This document shows, piece after piece, positions 7,856-14,783 of a DNA stretch of 15,015 bases; positions within the stretch are counted from its first letter, which is position 1; the number at the start of each line of letters is the position of its first letter. The notes beneath the pieces are model-generated. The model made no database searches, was not told the DNA's origin, and saw nothing but the letters and a program-made list of their open reading frames with translations. Source of the DNA: JBBQVZ01 sp963695975 (GTDB lineage Bacteria; Actinomycetota; UBA4738; HRBIN12); assembly GCA_963695975.1 (NCBI GenBank), contig CAVOIB010000013.1, positions 1 through 15,015 of the forward strand, read 5' to 3'. The translations under genes and the position numbers were made by a program.

Positions 7856-8368
7856 CTAGACGTGTACGCGTGCGCGAGCGGCCACCGGGTCGCGCATCTT
7901 CAACAGCGGGACCCCGAGGCCGTACGTGACGAACGTGCCCTCGGGAACGATCTCGATGATCGCGGCGGCATCTCGCCGCTCGGGCGGCAGCAGCGAGCCC
8001 AGCTCCTCCAGGGTCTCCCGACGCTGCGGTGAGCCCGCCGGCAAGATCGTCGCCGTCGCGTGGAAGCTGATGGTCGCCGGAGGGATAGGCACCATGAGCG
8101 ACAGCAAGCCGCCCCGGCGCACCGTCACGGTCACGGCGACGCGACCGTTCGCCGCGACGTGCTTCGCCTTCCAGCTGTCGGGAGCGACCGCGACGTACAG
8201 CCGCCGGCGGAGGGTCTTGTAGACGACACCGCTCGACCGCGGCTCCCCGCCAAGGGTCACCTCGCTGAGGACCGCGAAGGACGCCTTGTCGATCGCATGC
8301 CAAGCTTGCTCGCTGGTCAACCCAGCGGCCGTCGTCGTCTCCTTGCTTCGGATCGTCTGCGTGGGCAT
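7856..8368 (-). CDS. FMN split-barrel (pyridoxamine 5'-phosphate oxidase-like) protein
   Basis: The start is the ATG at 8368 because AAGGAGG at 8375-8381 lies 6 nt upstream. The frame stays open further left of that ATG but without support. The protein has 170 residues and no membrane segment. It reads as a split beta-barrel: a helix (LTSEQAWHAIDKAS), then strands FAVLSEVT, RSSGVVYK and RLYVAVAP, then SWKAKHVAANGRVAVTVTV. This is the usual order for pyridoxamine-phosphate-oxidase-like proteins that bind FMN or F420. The substrate cannot be told. It is co-transcribed with the methyltransferase-like gene, whose start follows the stop within 12 nt. Confidence 0.75.
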   Translation of the reverse strand: MPTQTIRSKETTTAAGLTSEQAWHAIDKASFAVLSEVTLGGEPRSSGVVYKTLRRRLYVAVAPDSWKAKHVAANGRVAVTVTVRRGGLLSLMVPIPPATISFHATATILPAGSPQRRETLEELGSLLPPERRDAAAIIEIVPEGTFVTYGLGVPLLKMRDPVAARARVHV

Positions 8369-8374
8369 GGCGTG

Positions 8375-8381
8375 CCTCCTT
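8375..8381 (-). promoter_or_regulatory. Ribosome binding site fixing the split-barrel gene start
   Basis: AAGGAGG on the minus strand sits 6 nt before the ATG at 8368. It is a near-perfect anti-16S complement and decides the start against upstream in-frame alternatives. Confidence 0.75.
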
Positions 8382-8502
8382 GGGTCAGCTTCATCCACCT
8401 TCACGTTCGCACTCGACGCGGACCGACACACGACCCGACGGACCTCCTTGGTGAGGACCATTCGGCCGTGAGAGGGCGCCTCGAACGTTCATCGAGGCGA
8501 CC

Positions 8503-8532
8503 TTGCACTTCGGCACCGACCGGGCGTAGCTT
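8503..8532 (+). promoter_or_regulatory. Promoter of the SnoaL-like gene pair
   Basis: TTGCAC (8503-8508) and TAGCTT (8527-8532) are 18 nt apart, the best -35/-10 pair in the window. A leader of about 25 nt follows, with GGGGAGGG (8551-8558) just before the ATG at 8563. Confidence 0.55.
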
Positions 8533-8562
8533 CGGAGGGACGCCGACCCTGGGGAGGGTTCC

Positions 8563-9003
8563 ATGAGTGATGCCGCACGGAACGTCGAGCTGGTTCGGAA
8601 GCTCGAGGACGCCTACAACGCCCGCGACTACGACACCGTCCGCGCGTGCCTCGCGCCCGACTTCGTGGCCAACACGCCGCAGCCCGGACCCCTGCCCTCA
8701 GGGGTCGAGGGCGCGATCATGGCGAACGAAGGCACGTTCCAGATGTTCTCCGACAAGGACACCGAGATCCTCGACATCTTCGGCGAAGGCGAAAAGGTCG
8801 TCTCGCACGTGCGGATGACGGGAACGAACGACGGAGCCATGCCGATGGGAGGTCCGCCGGCGACCGGCAAGAGCGTCGATTTCGACTGGATCCAGATCTC
8901 GCGTCACGCCGACGACGGCACGATCGTCGAGACGTGGGCACAGATGGATATCCCGAAGATGATGGTCCAGCTCGGAGCCATGCCTGCCCCGGAAGGGATG
9001 TGA
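8563..9003 (+). CDS. SnoaL-like / ester cyclase family protein (first of a tandem pair)
   Basis: The protein has 146 residues with the order typical of SnoaL-like polyketide-cyclase-type proteins (NTF2-like cone fold). An N-terminal helix (VELVRKLEDAYNARDYD) leads to LAPDFVANTP, then DTEILDIFGEGEKVV, then MTGTNDG, a PPATGKSV strand turn and IVETWAQMD, ending in the LGAMP motif. The family binds small hydrophobic ligands; some members cyclise polyketides, many have no known reaction. A good ribosome binding site precedes the ATG. The second family member starts 4 nt after the stop, so the two are one operon and probably arose by duplication. No polyketide synthase gene is nearby, so a role in polyketide synthesis is not implied. 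Confidence 0.85.
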   Translation: MSDAARNVELVRKLEDAYNARDYDTVRACLAPDFVANTPQPGPLPSGVEGAIMANEGTFQMFSDKDTEILDIFGEGEKVVSHVRMTGTNDGAMPMGGPPATGKSVDFDWIQISRHADDGTIVETWAQMDIPKMMVQLGAMPAPEGM

Positions 9004-9007
9004 CGAC

Positions 9008-9454
9008 ATGACCACGCCGGAAGAGAACGCGTCGACCGTTCGCGAGCTGATCCAGAAGGTCCTGAACGAGGGCGACATCGGGTTCGCCGAGAAGACGTTG
9101 TCGGAGGACTACGTCGAGCACACCCCGATGCCGGGAGGCACTGCCGACAAGGCTGGCGCGATCGCGATGTTCAACATGATGCGGACGCAGACGCCCGACA
9201 TGCACATCGAGGTCGAGGACGTCATCGCCGCCGGGAACAAGGTGGCGGTCCGCAGCACGATGACCGGTACCGACACCGTCGGCATGATGGGGACGGGCGC
9301 GCCTCCGACCGGCAAGTCGTTCTCGATGGGCGCGATCGACGTGTTCACGTTCGACGACGCCGGCATGAACACCGAGCATTACGGCGTCTACGACATCGCG
9401 GGCATGATGGGCCAACTCGGCTTGATGCCGGAGGCACCTCAGCCGCCAGCCTGA
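9008..9454 (+). CDS. SnoaL-like / ester cyclase family protein (second of a tandem pair)
   Basis: The protein has 148 residues and the same fold order as its upstream neighbour. ENASTVRELIQKVLNEGD leads to LSEDYVEHTPMPGG, DMHIEVEDVIAAGNKVAV, MTGTD and APPTGKSF, with the same LGLMP ending. The shared MTGT, PPxTGKS and LGxMP landmarks support duplication followed by divergence; most other positions differ. It starts 4 nt after the first gene's stop and is translated in the same operon. The function is unknown beyond ligand binding typical of the family. Confidence 0.85.
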   Translation: MTTPEENASTVRELIQKVLNEGDIGFAEKTLSEDYVEHTPMPGGTADKAGAIAMFNMMRTQTPDMHIEVEDVIAAGNKVAVRSTMTGTDTVGMMGTGAPPTGKSFSMGAIDVFTFDDAGMNTEHYGVYDIAGMMGQLGLMPEAPQPPA

Positions 9455-9457
9455 AGT

Positions 9458-9479
9458 GCGATCGCTAGGTCAAGATCGC
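9458..9479 (+). terminator. Weak hairpin after the SnoaL-like pair
   Basis: GCGATC (9458-9463) pairs with GATCGC (9474-9479) around a 10-nt loop, starting 3 nt after the stop codon. It is short and has no T-run, so it is a low-confidence terminator. Confidence 0.3.
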
Positions 9480-9591
9480 GCTGACCCGGCTCTCGACGGT
9501 CCACAGGGAGACCGAGGGCTTGGAGGACCTGAAGGCGCGTGAGGCGCGGTTCGTCCTCCACGCTCGAATCATCCCTTCCCTCCGCATCGCG

Positions 9592-9597
9592 TAGGGT
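9592..9597 (+). promoter_or_regulatory. Leaderless -10 element of the Asp-box protein gene
   Basis: TAGGGT lies 8 nt before the ATG at 9606, with no ribosome binding site between. The same hexamer occurs at 5847. No clear -35 element was seen. Confidence 0.45.
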
Positions 9598-9605
9598 GCC
9601 CTCCC

Positions 9606-11045
9606 ATGTTGGATGGGTGGTGGATGCGTAAGGCCTGGATCGTCTCGCTGACCGCAGTGGCCGTCGCCGGGTTGCTGATCGCGGCGGTGGCCCTTCGTCC
9701 GCATGGGGCGCGGACCGTGTCGCGATCCCGCGGCTCTGAGCGAGCAGAAGGCGCCGAGCAGGAGGACCCCGAGCGCGAGGCCGGCGAGCACGCAGGCGCG
9801 CCTGTGACCGCGGCGGAGCAGGGGCGCATCACGCGCGCCGAGGCCGACGCGATGGCGCCACTCGTCCCGGCTCCTGGGTGGGCCGGTGAGATCAAGCTTG
9901 GCGTGGAGGACGCGTGGGAGCCGACGATCGCCGCCGATCCGAACGCCCCGTACGTCTACGTGATCTACAACCGGTTCGGCGGCCCCACCGCGTGCAGGCG
10001 GTGCCCATTCACGCCGATGTACGTGCGGGTCTCCGCCAACAGGGGCGTGAGCTGGGGGCCGGAGACATACCTCTGCCGATGCGCAGGTGTGAGGTTCCAG
10101 TTCGACCCGGTCGTCAAGGTGGCCTCGAACGGCGTGGCCTACGCCACCTGGATGAACGACTACGACATGATGTTCAGCAAGTCCCCGGATCATGGGGGCA
10201 CGTGGACCGCGCCGATCGAGGTATCGGGAACGGCGTGGGGCGACAAGCCGTGGATCGGCGTGAGCCCCAGCGGCGCCGACGTCTACATCGGGTACGAGAC
10301 CCGCTCGGACCTGTGGGTTGCGACATCCCACGACGCCGGCGCCTCGTTCGCTCGCCCGGTCAAGCTGAACGACGACACCGACCGCTACCGGTATCCGAAC
10401 GGTCTGGAGGTCCTGCCGGATGGAACGGCCCTGCTCTCCGCCTCGAGCTACCCGAACGGCCAGCCGTGGACCGGCGGGATCGACGTCGAGATCTGGCGCA
10501 CGACGGACGGCGGGACCTCGTGGGCCCGCACGGTCCTCGCGAGGCCGTTCACCGGCGTGAACTGGAGGACGTCATCTTCCACCGCGCTCGCGAGCGACGA
10601 TGCGGGGAACCTGGTGGCGCTGTACACGGGCGCCACCGCGCTAAGAGGCAACGGCCACGTGTGGGTGCGTCGCTCGACCGATGGCGGGGCGACTTGGGCG
10701 CCGGCGGTCCAGCTCGGGAACGGCTCGGCGAACGCAAGCCATCCGGCGATCACGGGCGGCGCGAGCAGTGACTTCCGCCTCTTCTACGCCGACGACCGGA
10801 CGGGTTCGTGGAACACGTACTACCGATCCTCTGCGGACGGCGGGCTGACCTGGAGCACGGAGGTCGACATCGCCGACGCGAAGAGCGGCGCCGCGTACAA
10901 GACCGCGGCCGGGTTCGCCTCGGAGTACGGCGACTACGGCGCGATCGACATCACGAACAACGGCAGGTCGGTGGCGGTCTGGGGCGAAGGCGCGAGCTTC
11001 CATGCCGGCCCCGGTGCGATCTGGTTCAACCGCATGACCAGTTGA
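9606..11045 (+). CDS. Membrane-anchored or secreted sialidase-like (Asp-box/BNR) protein
   Basis: The protein has 479 residues. An N-terminal hydrophobic stretch (about 12-30) after RK indicates a signal peptide or membrane anchor, followed by a Glu/Arg-rich linker (about 40-65). The body is a beta-propeller with six Asp-box repeats of S/T-x-D-x-G-x-S/T-W/F type at 143-150, 193-200, 241-248, 299-306, 357-364 and 409-416. The first (SANRGVSW) lacks the Asp. Such propellers occur in exo-sialidases, photosystem-assembly-like proteins and many uncharacterised secreted glycan binders. No FRIP motif or catalytic set could be placed, so enzyme activity is not claimed. Four cysteines (C130, C133, C157, C159) flank the first box and could form disulfides or bind metal. 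The ATG at 9606 fits the leaderless promoter; an ATG at 9624 is an alternative. Confidence 0.8.
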   Translation: MLDGWWMRKAWIVSLTAVAVAGLLIAAVALRPHGARTVSRSRGSERAEGAEQEDPEREAGEHAGAPVTAAEQGRITRAEADAMAPLVPAPGWAGEIKLGVEDAWEPTIAADPNAPYVYVIYNRFGGPTACRRCPFTPMYVRVSANRGVSWGPETYLCRCAGVRFQFDPVVKVASNGVAYATWMNDYDMMFSKSPDHGGTWTAPIEVSGTAWGDKPWIGVSPSGADVYIGYETRSDLWVATSHDAGASFARPVKLNDDTDRYRYPNGLEVLPDGTALLSASSYPNGQPWTGGIDVEIWRTTDGGTSWARTVLARPFTGVNWRTSSSTALASDDAGNLVALYTGATALRGNGHVWVRRSTDGGATWAPAVQLGNGSANASHPAITGGASSDFRLFYADDRTGSWNTYYRSSADGGLTWSTEVDIADAKSGAAYKTAAGFASEYGDYGAIDITNNGRSVAVWGEGASFHAGPGAIWFNRMTS

Positions 11046-11055
11046 ACAGGATCAT

Positions 11056-11070
11056 CGAGCGCTCCGCTCG
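11056..11070 (+). terminator. Small hairpin after the Asp-box gene
   Basis: CGAGCG (11056-11061) pairs with CGCTCG (11065-11070) around a 3-nt loop, 10 nt after the stop codon. The stem is perfect but there is no T-run. Confidence 0.35.
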
Positions 11071-11134
11071 TCCCGGCCGCAACGGGACACACGCCTCTGT
11101 GACCAGCGCTCCCCCGATCGGATGCTCAGATCGA

Positions 11135-11140
11135 AGGAGG
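11135..11140 (+). promoter_or_regulatory. Ribosome binding site fixing the acyltransferase start
   Basis: AGGAGG lies 5 nt before a GTG at 11146 and inside the coding frame of an upstream ATG at 11122 that has no site of its own. It favours the GTG. Confidence 0.65.
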
Positions 11141-11145
11141 AGGCT

Positions 11146-12309
11146 GTGCATGGGCAGCGACCATCCGTGCGCCAAGCGGTGCCTGCGACGGGGACCGGCG
11201 AGCGTTACGCCTATCTGGACAACCTGAAGACGATCCTGATCGCGGGGATCATCGCGGCGCATGCCGTGCAGGGTTACGCGACGTTCGGCAGCTGGACCTA
11301 TCAGGACGTGCAGGAGGTCACGCTCTCGCCGGCCGTCGAGCTGGTCTCGTTGATCCTGGTCATGAGCCTGGGCGCGCTGTTCTTGATGGCGCTCTTCTTC
11401 CTCATCTCGGGGCTCCTCACCCAGGACTCGCTCGCTCGCAAGGGACCGACTCGGTTCGCGTCGGACAGGCTCCTGCGGCTCGGGATCCCGTTCGCCGTCT
11501 ACACCCTGCTGATCTGGCCGTTGCTCGAGTACTCGCTCCTCGAACCGTTCCTGCATCCCGGGTTCTGGCGGTCGGTCAGCAACACAGACCCGCTGCTCGA
11601 CAACGGGCCGATGTGGTTCGTCGGTGTGCTCCTGCTCTTCTCGCTGGCCCTCGCCGCGTGGCGGAAGTGGTTCCCACGGCCCGCGCCGCAGCGCGGGCCG
11701 CTCCGTGGTCGCTCCCTGATCTTGCTCGCCGTCGCAGTCGGCGTCTGCACGTTCGCCGTTCGGATCGTCTTCCCCGCGGACTCGAACCAGCCGTTGAACG
11801 TGAAGCTCTGGGGCTGGCCGGAGTACGTGGCGATGTTCGGCCTAGGGGTTGCCGCCAGCAGCAGGGGGTGGCTCCGACCCGTGGCCGCCCACCTCGCGCG
11901 GCGATGCGGGATCGTGGCGATCGTCGCCATCGCGTGCACGGCGGCGTTCATCGTGTCCGCCGAGTCGTTCGGGCTGACCGAGGACGACTATTTCGGAGGA
12001 TGGGGCCTGCCCGCGCTGCTCGCAGCCATGACCGAGGGTGTGGTCGCCGTGTCCGCACCGATCTGGGTGCTGGCCTTCGCACAGCGGCACCTGAACGGCT
12101 CCGGGCGGTTGCGACGAGCGATGGCCCGCAGCTCCTACGCGGCGTTCATGCTTCAGGGTCCGGTGCTCGTCGCCCTCGCGCTCCTGCTGCGGCCGATCGA
12201 TCTGTCGGGCGACGTCAAGGCGCTACTCGTTGCGACGCTCGGGATCGTGGGCTCGTTCGCCGTGGCGTGGCCAATCGTCACGAGAACATCGCTTCGCCGG
12301 ATCCTGTAA
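11146..12309 (+). CDS. Acyltransferase family 3-like integral membrane protein
   Basis: The protein has 387 residues from the GTG at 11146, fixed by AGGAGG 5 nt upstream; the in-frame ATG at 11122 would add eight residues. Around ten hydrophobic segments span the whole length. The N-terminus carries the family signature YLDNLKTILI (23-32) followed by H39, the conserved His of membrane acyltransferases. It is followed by RLLRLGIPFAVYTLLIWP and MWFVGVLLLF. The family (OafB/MdoC/acyltransferase_3 group) moves acyl groups to sugars, lipids or peptides at the membrane. The opening resembles the MdoC-like branch, but the acceptor is unknown. The Asp-box gene upstream and the serine hydrolase downstream would suit a cell-surface function, but that link is only by position. 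Confidence 0.88.
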   Translation: MHGQRPSVRQAVPATGTGERYAYLDNLKTILIAGIIAAHAVQGYATFGSWTYQDVQEVTLSPAVELVSLILVMSLGALFLMALFFLISGLLTQDSLARKGPTRFASDRLLRLGIPFAVYTLLIWPLLEYSLLEPFLHPGFWRSVSNTDPLLDNGPMWFVGVLLLFSLALAAWRKWFPRPAPQRGPLRGRSLILLAVAVGVCTFAVRIVFPADSNQPLNVKLWGWPEYVAMFGLGVAASSRGWLRPVAAHLARRCGIVAIVAIACTAAFIVSAESFGLTEDDYFGGWGLPALLAAMTEGVVAVSAPIWVLAFAQRHLNGSGRLRRAMARSSYAAFMLQGPVLVALALLLRPIDLSGDVKALLVATLGIVGSFAVAWPIVTRTSLRRIL

Positions 12310-12314
12310 CACAA

Positions 12315-12343
12315 TGTCGCCCGACCCTTGGTCGCCCTAGAGT
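12315..12343 (+). promoter_or_regulatory. Leaderless promoter of the serine hydrolase gene
   Basis: TAGAGT (12338-12343) lies 7 nt before the ATG at 12351, with no ribosome binding site between. TGTCGC at 12315-12320 is a weak -35 candidate at 17 nt spacing. It lies just beyond the stop codon of the acyltransferase gene. Confidence 0.45.
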
Positions 12344-12350
12344 CCCCTCC

Positions 12351-13340
12351 ATGCAGCCGTTGGAAGACTCACTTGACTCGATGGCCCATCGCACTGCGTT
12401 CTCCGGCGTGGTGCGTGTCGACCGCTCGGGCACCGTCGAGCTCGCGAAGGCGTACGGACTGGCCGATCGCGGCCATGCGATCGCCAACACCTTCGACACG
12501 CAGTTCGCGATCGCGAGCGGCGCGAAGGGCCTGACGGCGCTCGCGGTGGTGAGCCTGATCGAAGACGGAACCCTGGCTCTCGAGACCACGGCGCGTTCCG
12601 TGCTCGGCGGCGATCTCCCGCTCATCGACGACGGCGTGACGATCGAACATCTCTTGTCGCACCGATCGGGCATCGGCGACTACCTCGACGAGGACGCGGG
12701 GCACGCGATCACCGACTACGTGATGCCGGTCCCCGTGCACGAGCTCGCGACGACCGAGCAGTACCTCGCGGTGCTGGACGGCCACGCCACCGTGTTTCCG
12801 CCCGGCGAGCGGTTCGCGTACAACAACGGCGGCTACGTCGTGCTGGCGTTGATCGCCGAGCGCACGAGCGGTACGCCGTTCCACGAGCTGGTGCGTCGAC
12901 GCGTATGCGAGCCGGCGGGCATGGAAGACACCGAGTTCTTGAGGTCCGATGAACTGCCCGGGCGAGCCGCGCTCGGGTATCTCACGGTCGATAGCCCTAG
13001 GACGAACGTGTTCCACCTGCCGGTACGCGGCAGCGGTGATGGCGGGATCTACTCCACCGCGGCGAACGTCAGCGCCCTTTGGGTCGCGTTCTTCGCCGGA
13101 CGGATCGTGTCGAAGGACTGGGTAGCGGAGATGGTGCGGCCGCGCAGCGACTGGCCGGAGGAGTCGAAACGCTACGGCCTCGGCTTCCACCTTCATGCGT
13201 CCAGCGACGTCGTGATGTTGGAGGGCTACGACGCCGGCGTCTCGTTCCGCAGCACGCACGACCCGGCGTCGACGACCACCTACACCGTGATCTCGAACCG
13301 GACCGACGGAGCGTGGCCGATCACGGATCTCCTCACGTGA
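12351..13340 (+). CDS. Class C beta-lactamase-like serine hydrolase
   Basis: The protein has 329 residues with no signal peptide or membrane helix, so it is probably cytosolic. The serine-hydrolase motifs are in order: SxxK as SGAK (S56 to K59), then Y157-N158-N159 as the YxN motif. EGYDAGVSF (291-299) occupies the place of the KTG-like third motif. LLSHRSGIGDY (101-111) and the PPGERFAYNN segment are typical of the beta-lactamase/penicillin-binding-protein-like family (EstB, D-aminopeptidase and related esterases). S56 is the presumed nucleophile and K59 and Y157 the general bases. The substrate is unknown; antibiotic resistance is not implied. The ATG is chosen over longer upstream frames because codon use becomes gene-like only from there and the promoter lies just before it. 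Confidence 0.88.
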   Translation: MQPLEDSLDSMAHRTAFSGVVRVDRSGTVELAKAYGLADRGHAIANTFDTQFAIASGAKGLTALAVVSLIEDGTLALETTARSVLGGDLPLIDDGVTIEHLLSHRSGIGDYLDEDAGHAITDYVMPVPVHELATTEQYLAVLDGHATVFPPGERFAYNNGGYVVLALIAERTSGTPFHELVRRRVCEPAGMEDTEFLRSDELPGRAALGYLTVDSPRTNVFHLPVRGSGDGGIYSTAANVSALWVAFFAGRIVSKDWVAEMVRPRSDWPEESKRYGLGFHLHASSDVVMLEGYDAGVSFRSTHDPASTTTYTVISNRTDGAWPITDLLT

Positions 13341-13352
13341 GGAGGGCTCCTC
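13329..13352. terminator. Overlapping palindromes at the end of the serine hydrolase gene
   Basis: CTCCTCACGTGAGGAG (13329-13344) is a perfect 16-nt palindrome containing the TGA stop (13338-13340). The second arm can instead pair with the CTCCTC that follows, giving two mutually exclusive hairpins. There is no T-run. It may stop or pause transcription. Confidence 0.35.
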
Positions 13353-13409
13353 GATGCGACGCTCAGTCAGAAGTGGATCCGCATCACGACCCGCCTGGAG
13401 TCATCTGTC

Positions 13410-13440
13410 TACGCCACCGTGGCACCATAAGGGTGGCGTA
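13410..13440. terminator. Nine-pair hairpin between convergent genes
   Basis: TACGCCACC (13410-13418) pairs perfectly with GGTGGCGTA (13432-13440) around a 13-nt loop. It lies between the plus-strand stop at 13340 and the minus-strand stop at 13467, and would suit a two-way terminator. An inner GCCAC-C-GTGGC alternative overlaps it. Confidence 0.45.
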
Positions 13441-13466
13441 CTCGGTCTCGCTGAGAGCGCCGTCGT

Positions 13467-13784
13467 TCAGCCGGTGAGCCTGGCCCCAGCCTGCACCAGG
13501 AACTTGAGGCTCCCCACGTAGTCCTGTTGCAGCTCCACGCGACCTTCGATGTGTTCGGCCACCCACTCGGCAGCCACGGCGGTGGCGGCATCGGCTTGCT
13601 CAGCCGAGTCCCAGACGGAGATCGAGATGAGGAACTCGTCCTCAGTGACCCCCATGCCGTACGCGACGAACCCGGGATGCTGCTGGAAGACCTCCAACAT
13701 GCCGCCCTTCGATCGCACACGCTCGATGATCTGATCGGGCGTTCCTCCTGTGAGCACATAGAGCCCGACGCGTAGGTGCTGCAT
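13467..13784 (-). CDS. Antibiotic biosynthesis monooxygenase-like (dimeric alpha/beta barrel) protein
   Basis: The protein has 105 residues. The start at 13784 has AAGGAGG at 13792-13798, 7 nt upstream. The fold order fits ferredoxin-like dimeric alpha/beta barrels: strand VGLYVLTGG, helix PDQIIERVRSKGGMLEVFQQ, HPGFVAYGMGV, strand EFLISISVWDS and a second helix (AEQADAATAVAAEWVAEHIE). HPGFVAY and SVWDS are typical of the ABM/heme-monooxygenase-like superfamily. No cofactor residues can be singled out, and many members have no known substrate. It closes a minus-strand run that starts with the VOC-like gene. It may also be transcribed from its own promoter, since TACGAT at 13826-13831 lies in the gap. 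Confidence 0.75.
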   Translation of the reverse strand: MQHLRVGLYVLTGGTPDQIIERVRSKGGMLEVFQQHPGFVAYGMGVTEDEFLISISVWDSAEQADAATAVAAEWVAEHIEGRVELQQDYVGSLKFLVQAGARLTG

Positions 13785-13796
13785 CCCGATCCCTCC

Positions 13797-13967
13797 TTAG
13801 CTCGACCGGTCCCGACGGTGTCGCGATCGTAGCCAACCGCGGGCCAGCTCGACGCGGCGGGTGACTCCTTGCACGTCTGAGGCAAGAGTCAACGAGGCAC
13901 GACGACGACGATCTCTGAGAAGCGGACGGGCGGAGTCGACCGCATCCGGGCTGCGCTTCTCGGCCAT
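13797..13967 (-). CDS. Doubtful 56-residue Arg-rich small ORF
   Basis: The ATG at 13967 comes 3 nt after the stop of the preceding gene (TGA-GCG-ATG). The TAA at 13797-13799 overlaps the ribosome binding site of the next gene, so it fits perfectly into the operon. The protein is basic, with RDRRRRA near residues 18-24 and RSRHRDRSS at the end. Third-position GC is lower than in the accepted genes and no family is recognised. Either a small basic protein or a chance frame is possible; the positional fit is the only support. Confidence 0.25.
   Translation of the reverse strand: MAEKRSPDAVDSARPLLRDRRRRASLTLASDVQGVTRRVELARGWLRSRHRRDRSS
13826..13831 (-). promoter_or_regulatory. Candidate -10 element upstream of the ABM-like gene at 13784
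   Basis: On the minus strand TACGAT matches the TANNNT pattern. It would give a leader of about 35 nt including the AAGGAGG site. The -35 is not evident. It lies inside the doubtful small ORF. Confidence 0.35.
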
Positions 13968-13970
13968 CGC

Positions 13971-14249
13971 TCAGATCTGGCCGATCACCTCTCGGATCTC
14001 GACGCTCTCGACGGTCACGCCAGGGGCTGGACTCTCCCCGGGCTGCGCGTTCGGCACAGGCATCGCCGCGACTTCCTTGCTCTCGCAGACGATGATGTTC
14101 AGGCCTTTTCCGTCGACTGGCTCCAGCCAATACCCCGCCACCACACCTGGGATCTGCCGAACTCGGGGGAGGACTTCGGTTTCCAGGACCTTGCGGGCGA
14201 TCTCATACTGGTCCGGGTCCACCGTTGTATGGGCGATCCTCGCGTGCAT
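13971..14249 (-). CDS. Small ABM-like (dimeric alpha/beta barrel) protein
   Basis: The protein has 92 residues from the ATG at 14249, with GAGGGGG about 4 nt upstream. The fold order is strand (ARIAHTTVD), helix (YEIARKVLETEVLPRV), IPGVVAGYWLEPVDG, strand (LNIIVCESK), and a late strand pair (VTVESVEIREVIGQI). The RQIPGVVAGYW segment is the usual landmark of ferredoxin-like barrel monooxygenase-type proteins. It is unlike the neighbouring ABM-like protein at 13467 in most positions. No ligand or reaction can be assigned. It lies 103 nt after the VOC-like gene and probably shares its transcript. Confidence 0.7.
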   Translation of the reverse strand: MHARIAHTTVDPDQYEIARKVLETEVLPRVRQIPGVVAGYWLEPVDGKGLNIIVCESKEVAAMPVPNAQPGESPAPGVTVESVEIREVIGQI

Positions 14250-14352
14250 GCTGCCCCCTCACAGGAAGAAGTCTTGCCAGCCATCCTTCTGCGTCCCCTG
14301 GCTCCATGTCAAACCAGCCGACGTACGCGATATGGCCGCCTCGACGAACTCG

Positions 14353-14775
14353 TCAGCCTTGCGGGAGGCTGATGGTTCCGTCGCCTCGCAGTTCGAAACC
14401 GGGGTTGTGGGCGACCTCCCAAGGATGGCCGTCCAGGTCGACGAAGACGCCTGCATATCCCCCGTAGAAGGTTTCGGCCGGCTCCCGACCGATCCGCGCA
14501 CCGGCTGCCCGCGCCTCCTCGATGATGCGGTCGACCTCTCCTCGCGAGCCAACGTTGTGCGCCAGCGTGATCCCACCCCACGATCCGCCGTCGGTGACGC
14601 CGCTGTCCTGTTCGAGCTTGTCGCGACCCCACAACGCGACGATCGAGCCACCCGTCTGGAAGAAGACCGTCTCTTCCACATCGAGCCCGACCCGCCAGCC
14701 GAGCTGCTCGTAGAACGCCCTCGCGATCGCGACATCTCTCACGCCGAGCGTGATCAGGCTCACTCGCTGATCCAT
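14353..14775 (-). CDS. VOC/glyoxalase-like protein
   Basis: The protein has 140 residues. The paired beta-alpha-beta-beta-beta layout of vicinal-oxygen-chelate proteins is visible. VSLITLGVRDVAIARAFYEQ (5-24) is the typical first module, with GWRVG after it. VFVDLDGHPWEVAHNPGF (109-126) is the typical end, where E120 in HPWEV corresponds to the usual metal-ligand Glu. An AEEARAAGA-like helix (about 85-93) lies between. The family includes glyoxalase, dioxygenase and resistance proteins; this member cannot be assigned to one. It has its own leaderless promoter and heads the minus-strand run of small enzyme-like genes. Confidence 0.85.
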   Translation of the reverse strand: MDQRVSLITLGVRDVAIARAFYEQLGWRVGLDVEETVFFQTGGSIVALWGRDKLEQDSGVTDGGSWGGITLAHNVGSRGEVDRIIEEARAAGARIGREPAETFYGGYAGVFVDLDGHPWEVAHNPGFELRGDGTISLPQG

Positions 14776-14783
14776 CGGAGTTC

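Noticed and set aside
9465..10331. Minus-strand open frame opposite the Asp-box gene, and a plus-strand stretch at 9469-9597
   Set aside because: The minus frame is a shadow over the Asp-box gene. In 9455-9605 both strands have GC-rich third positions but neither has a start codon with a ribosome binding site, and no family is recognised.
11613..12350. Long plus-strand open frame upstream of the serine hydrolase start
   Set aside because: It overlaps the membrane acyltransferase in another frame and reads Arg/Pro-rich. Real codon use begins only at the ATG at 12351.
12369..13259. Long open frame on the minus strand opposite the serine hydrolase
   Set aside because: Shadow frame: rich in Arg, His and Val with no recognisable motifs, while the plus strand carries clear hydrolase motifs.
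14259..14352. Minus-strand frame between the VOC-like gene and the next gene, ending ...KDGWQDFFL
   Set aside because: It has no start codon or ribosome binding site and its upstream part lies inside the VOC-like gene in another frame.
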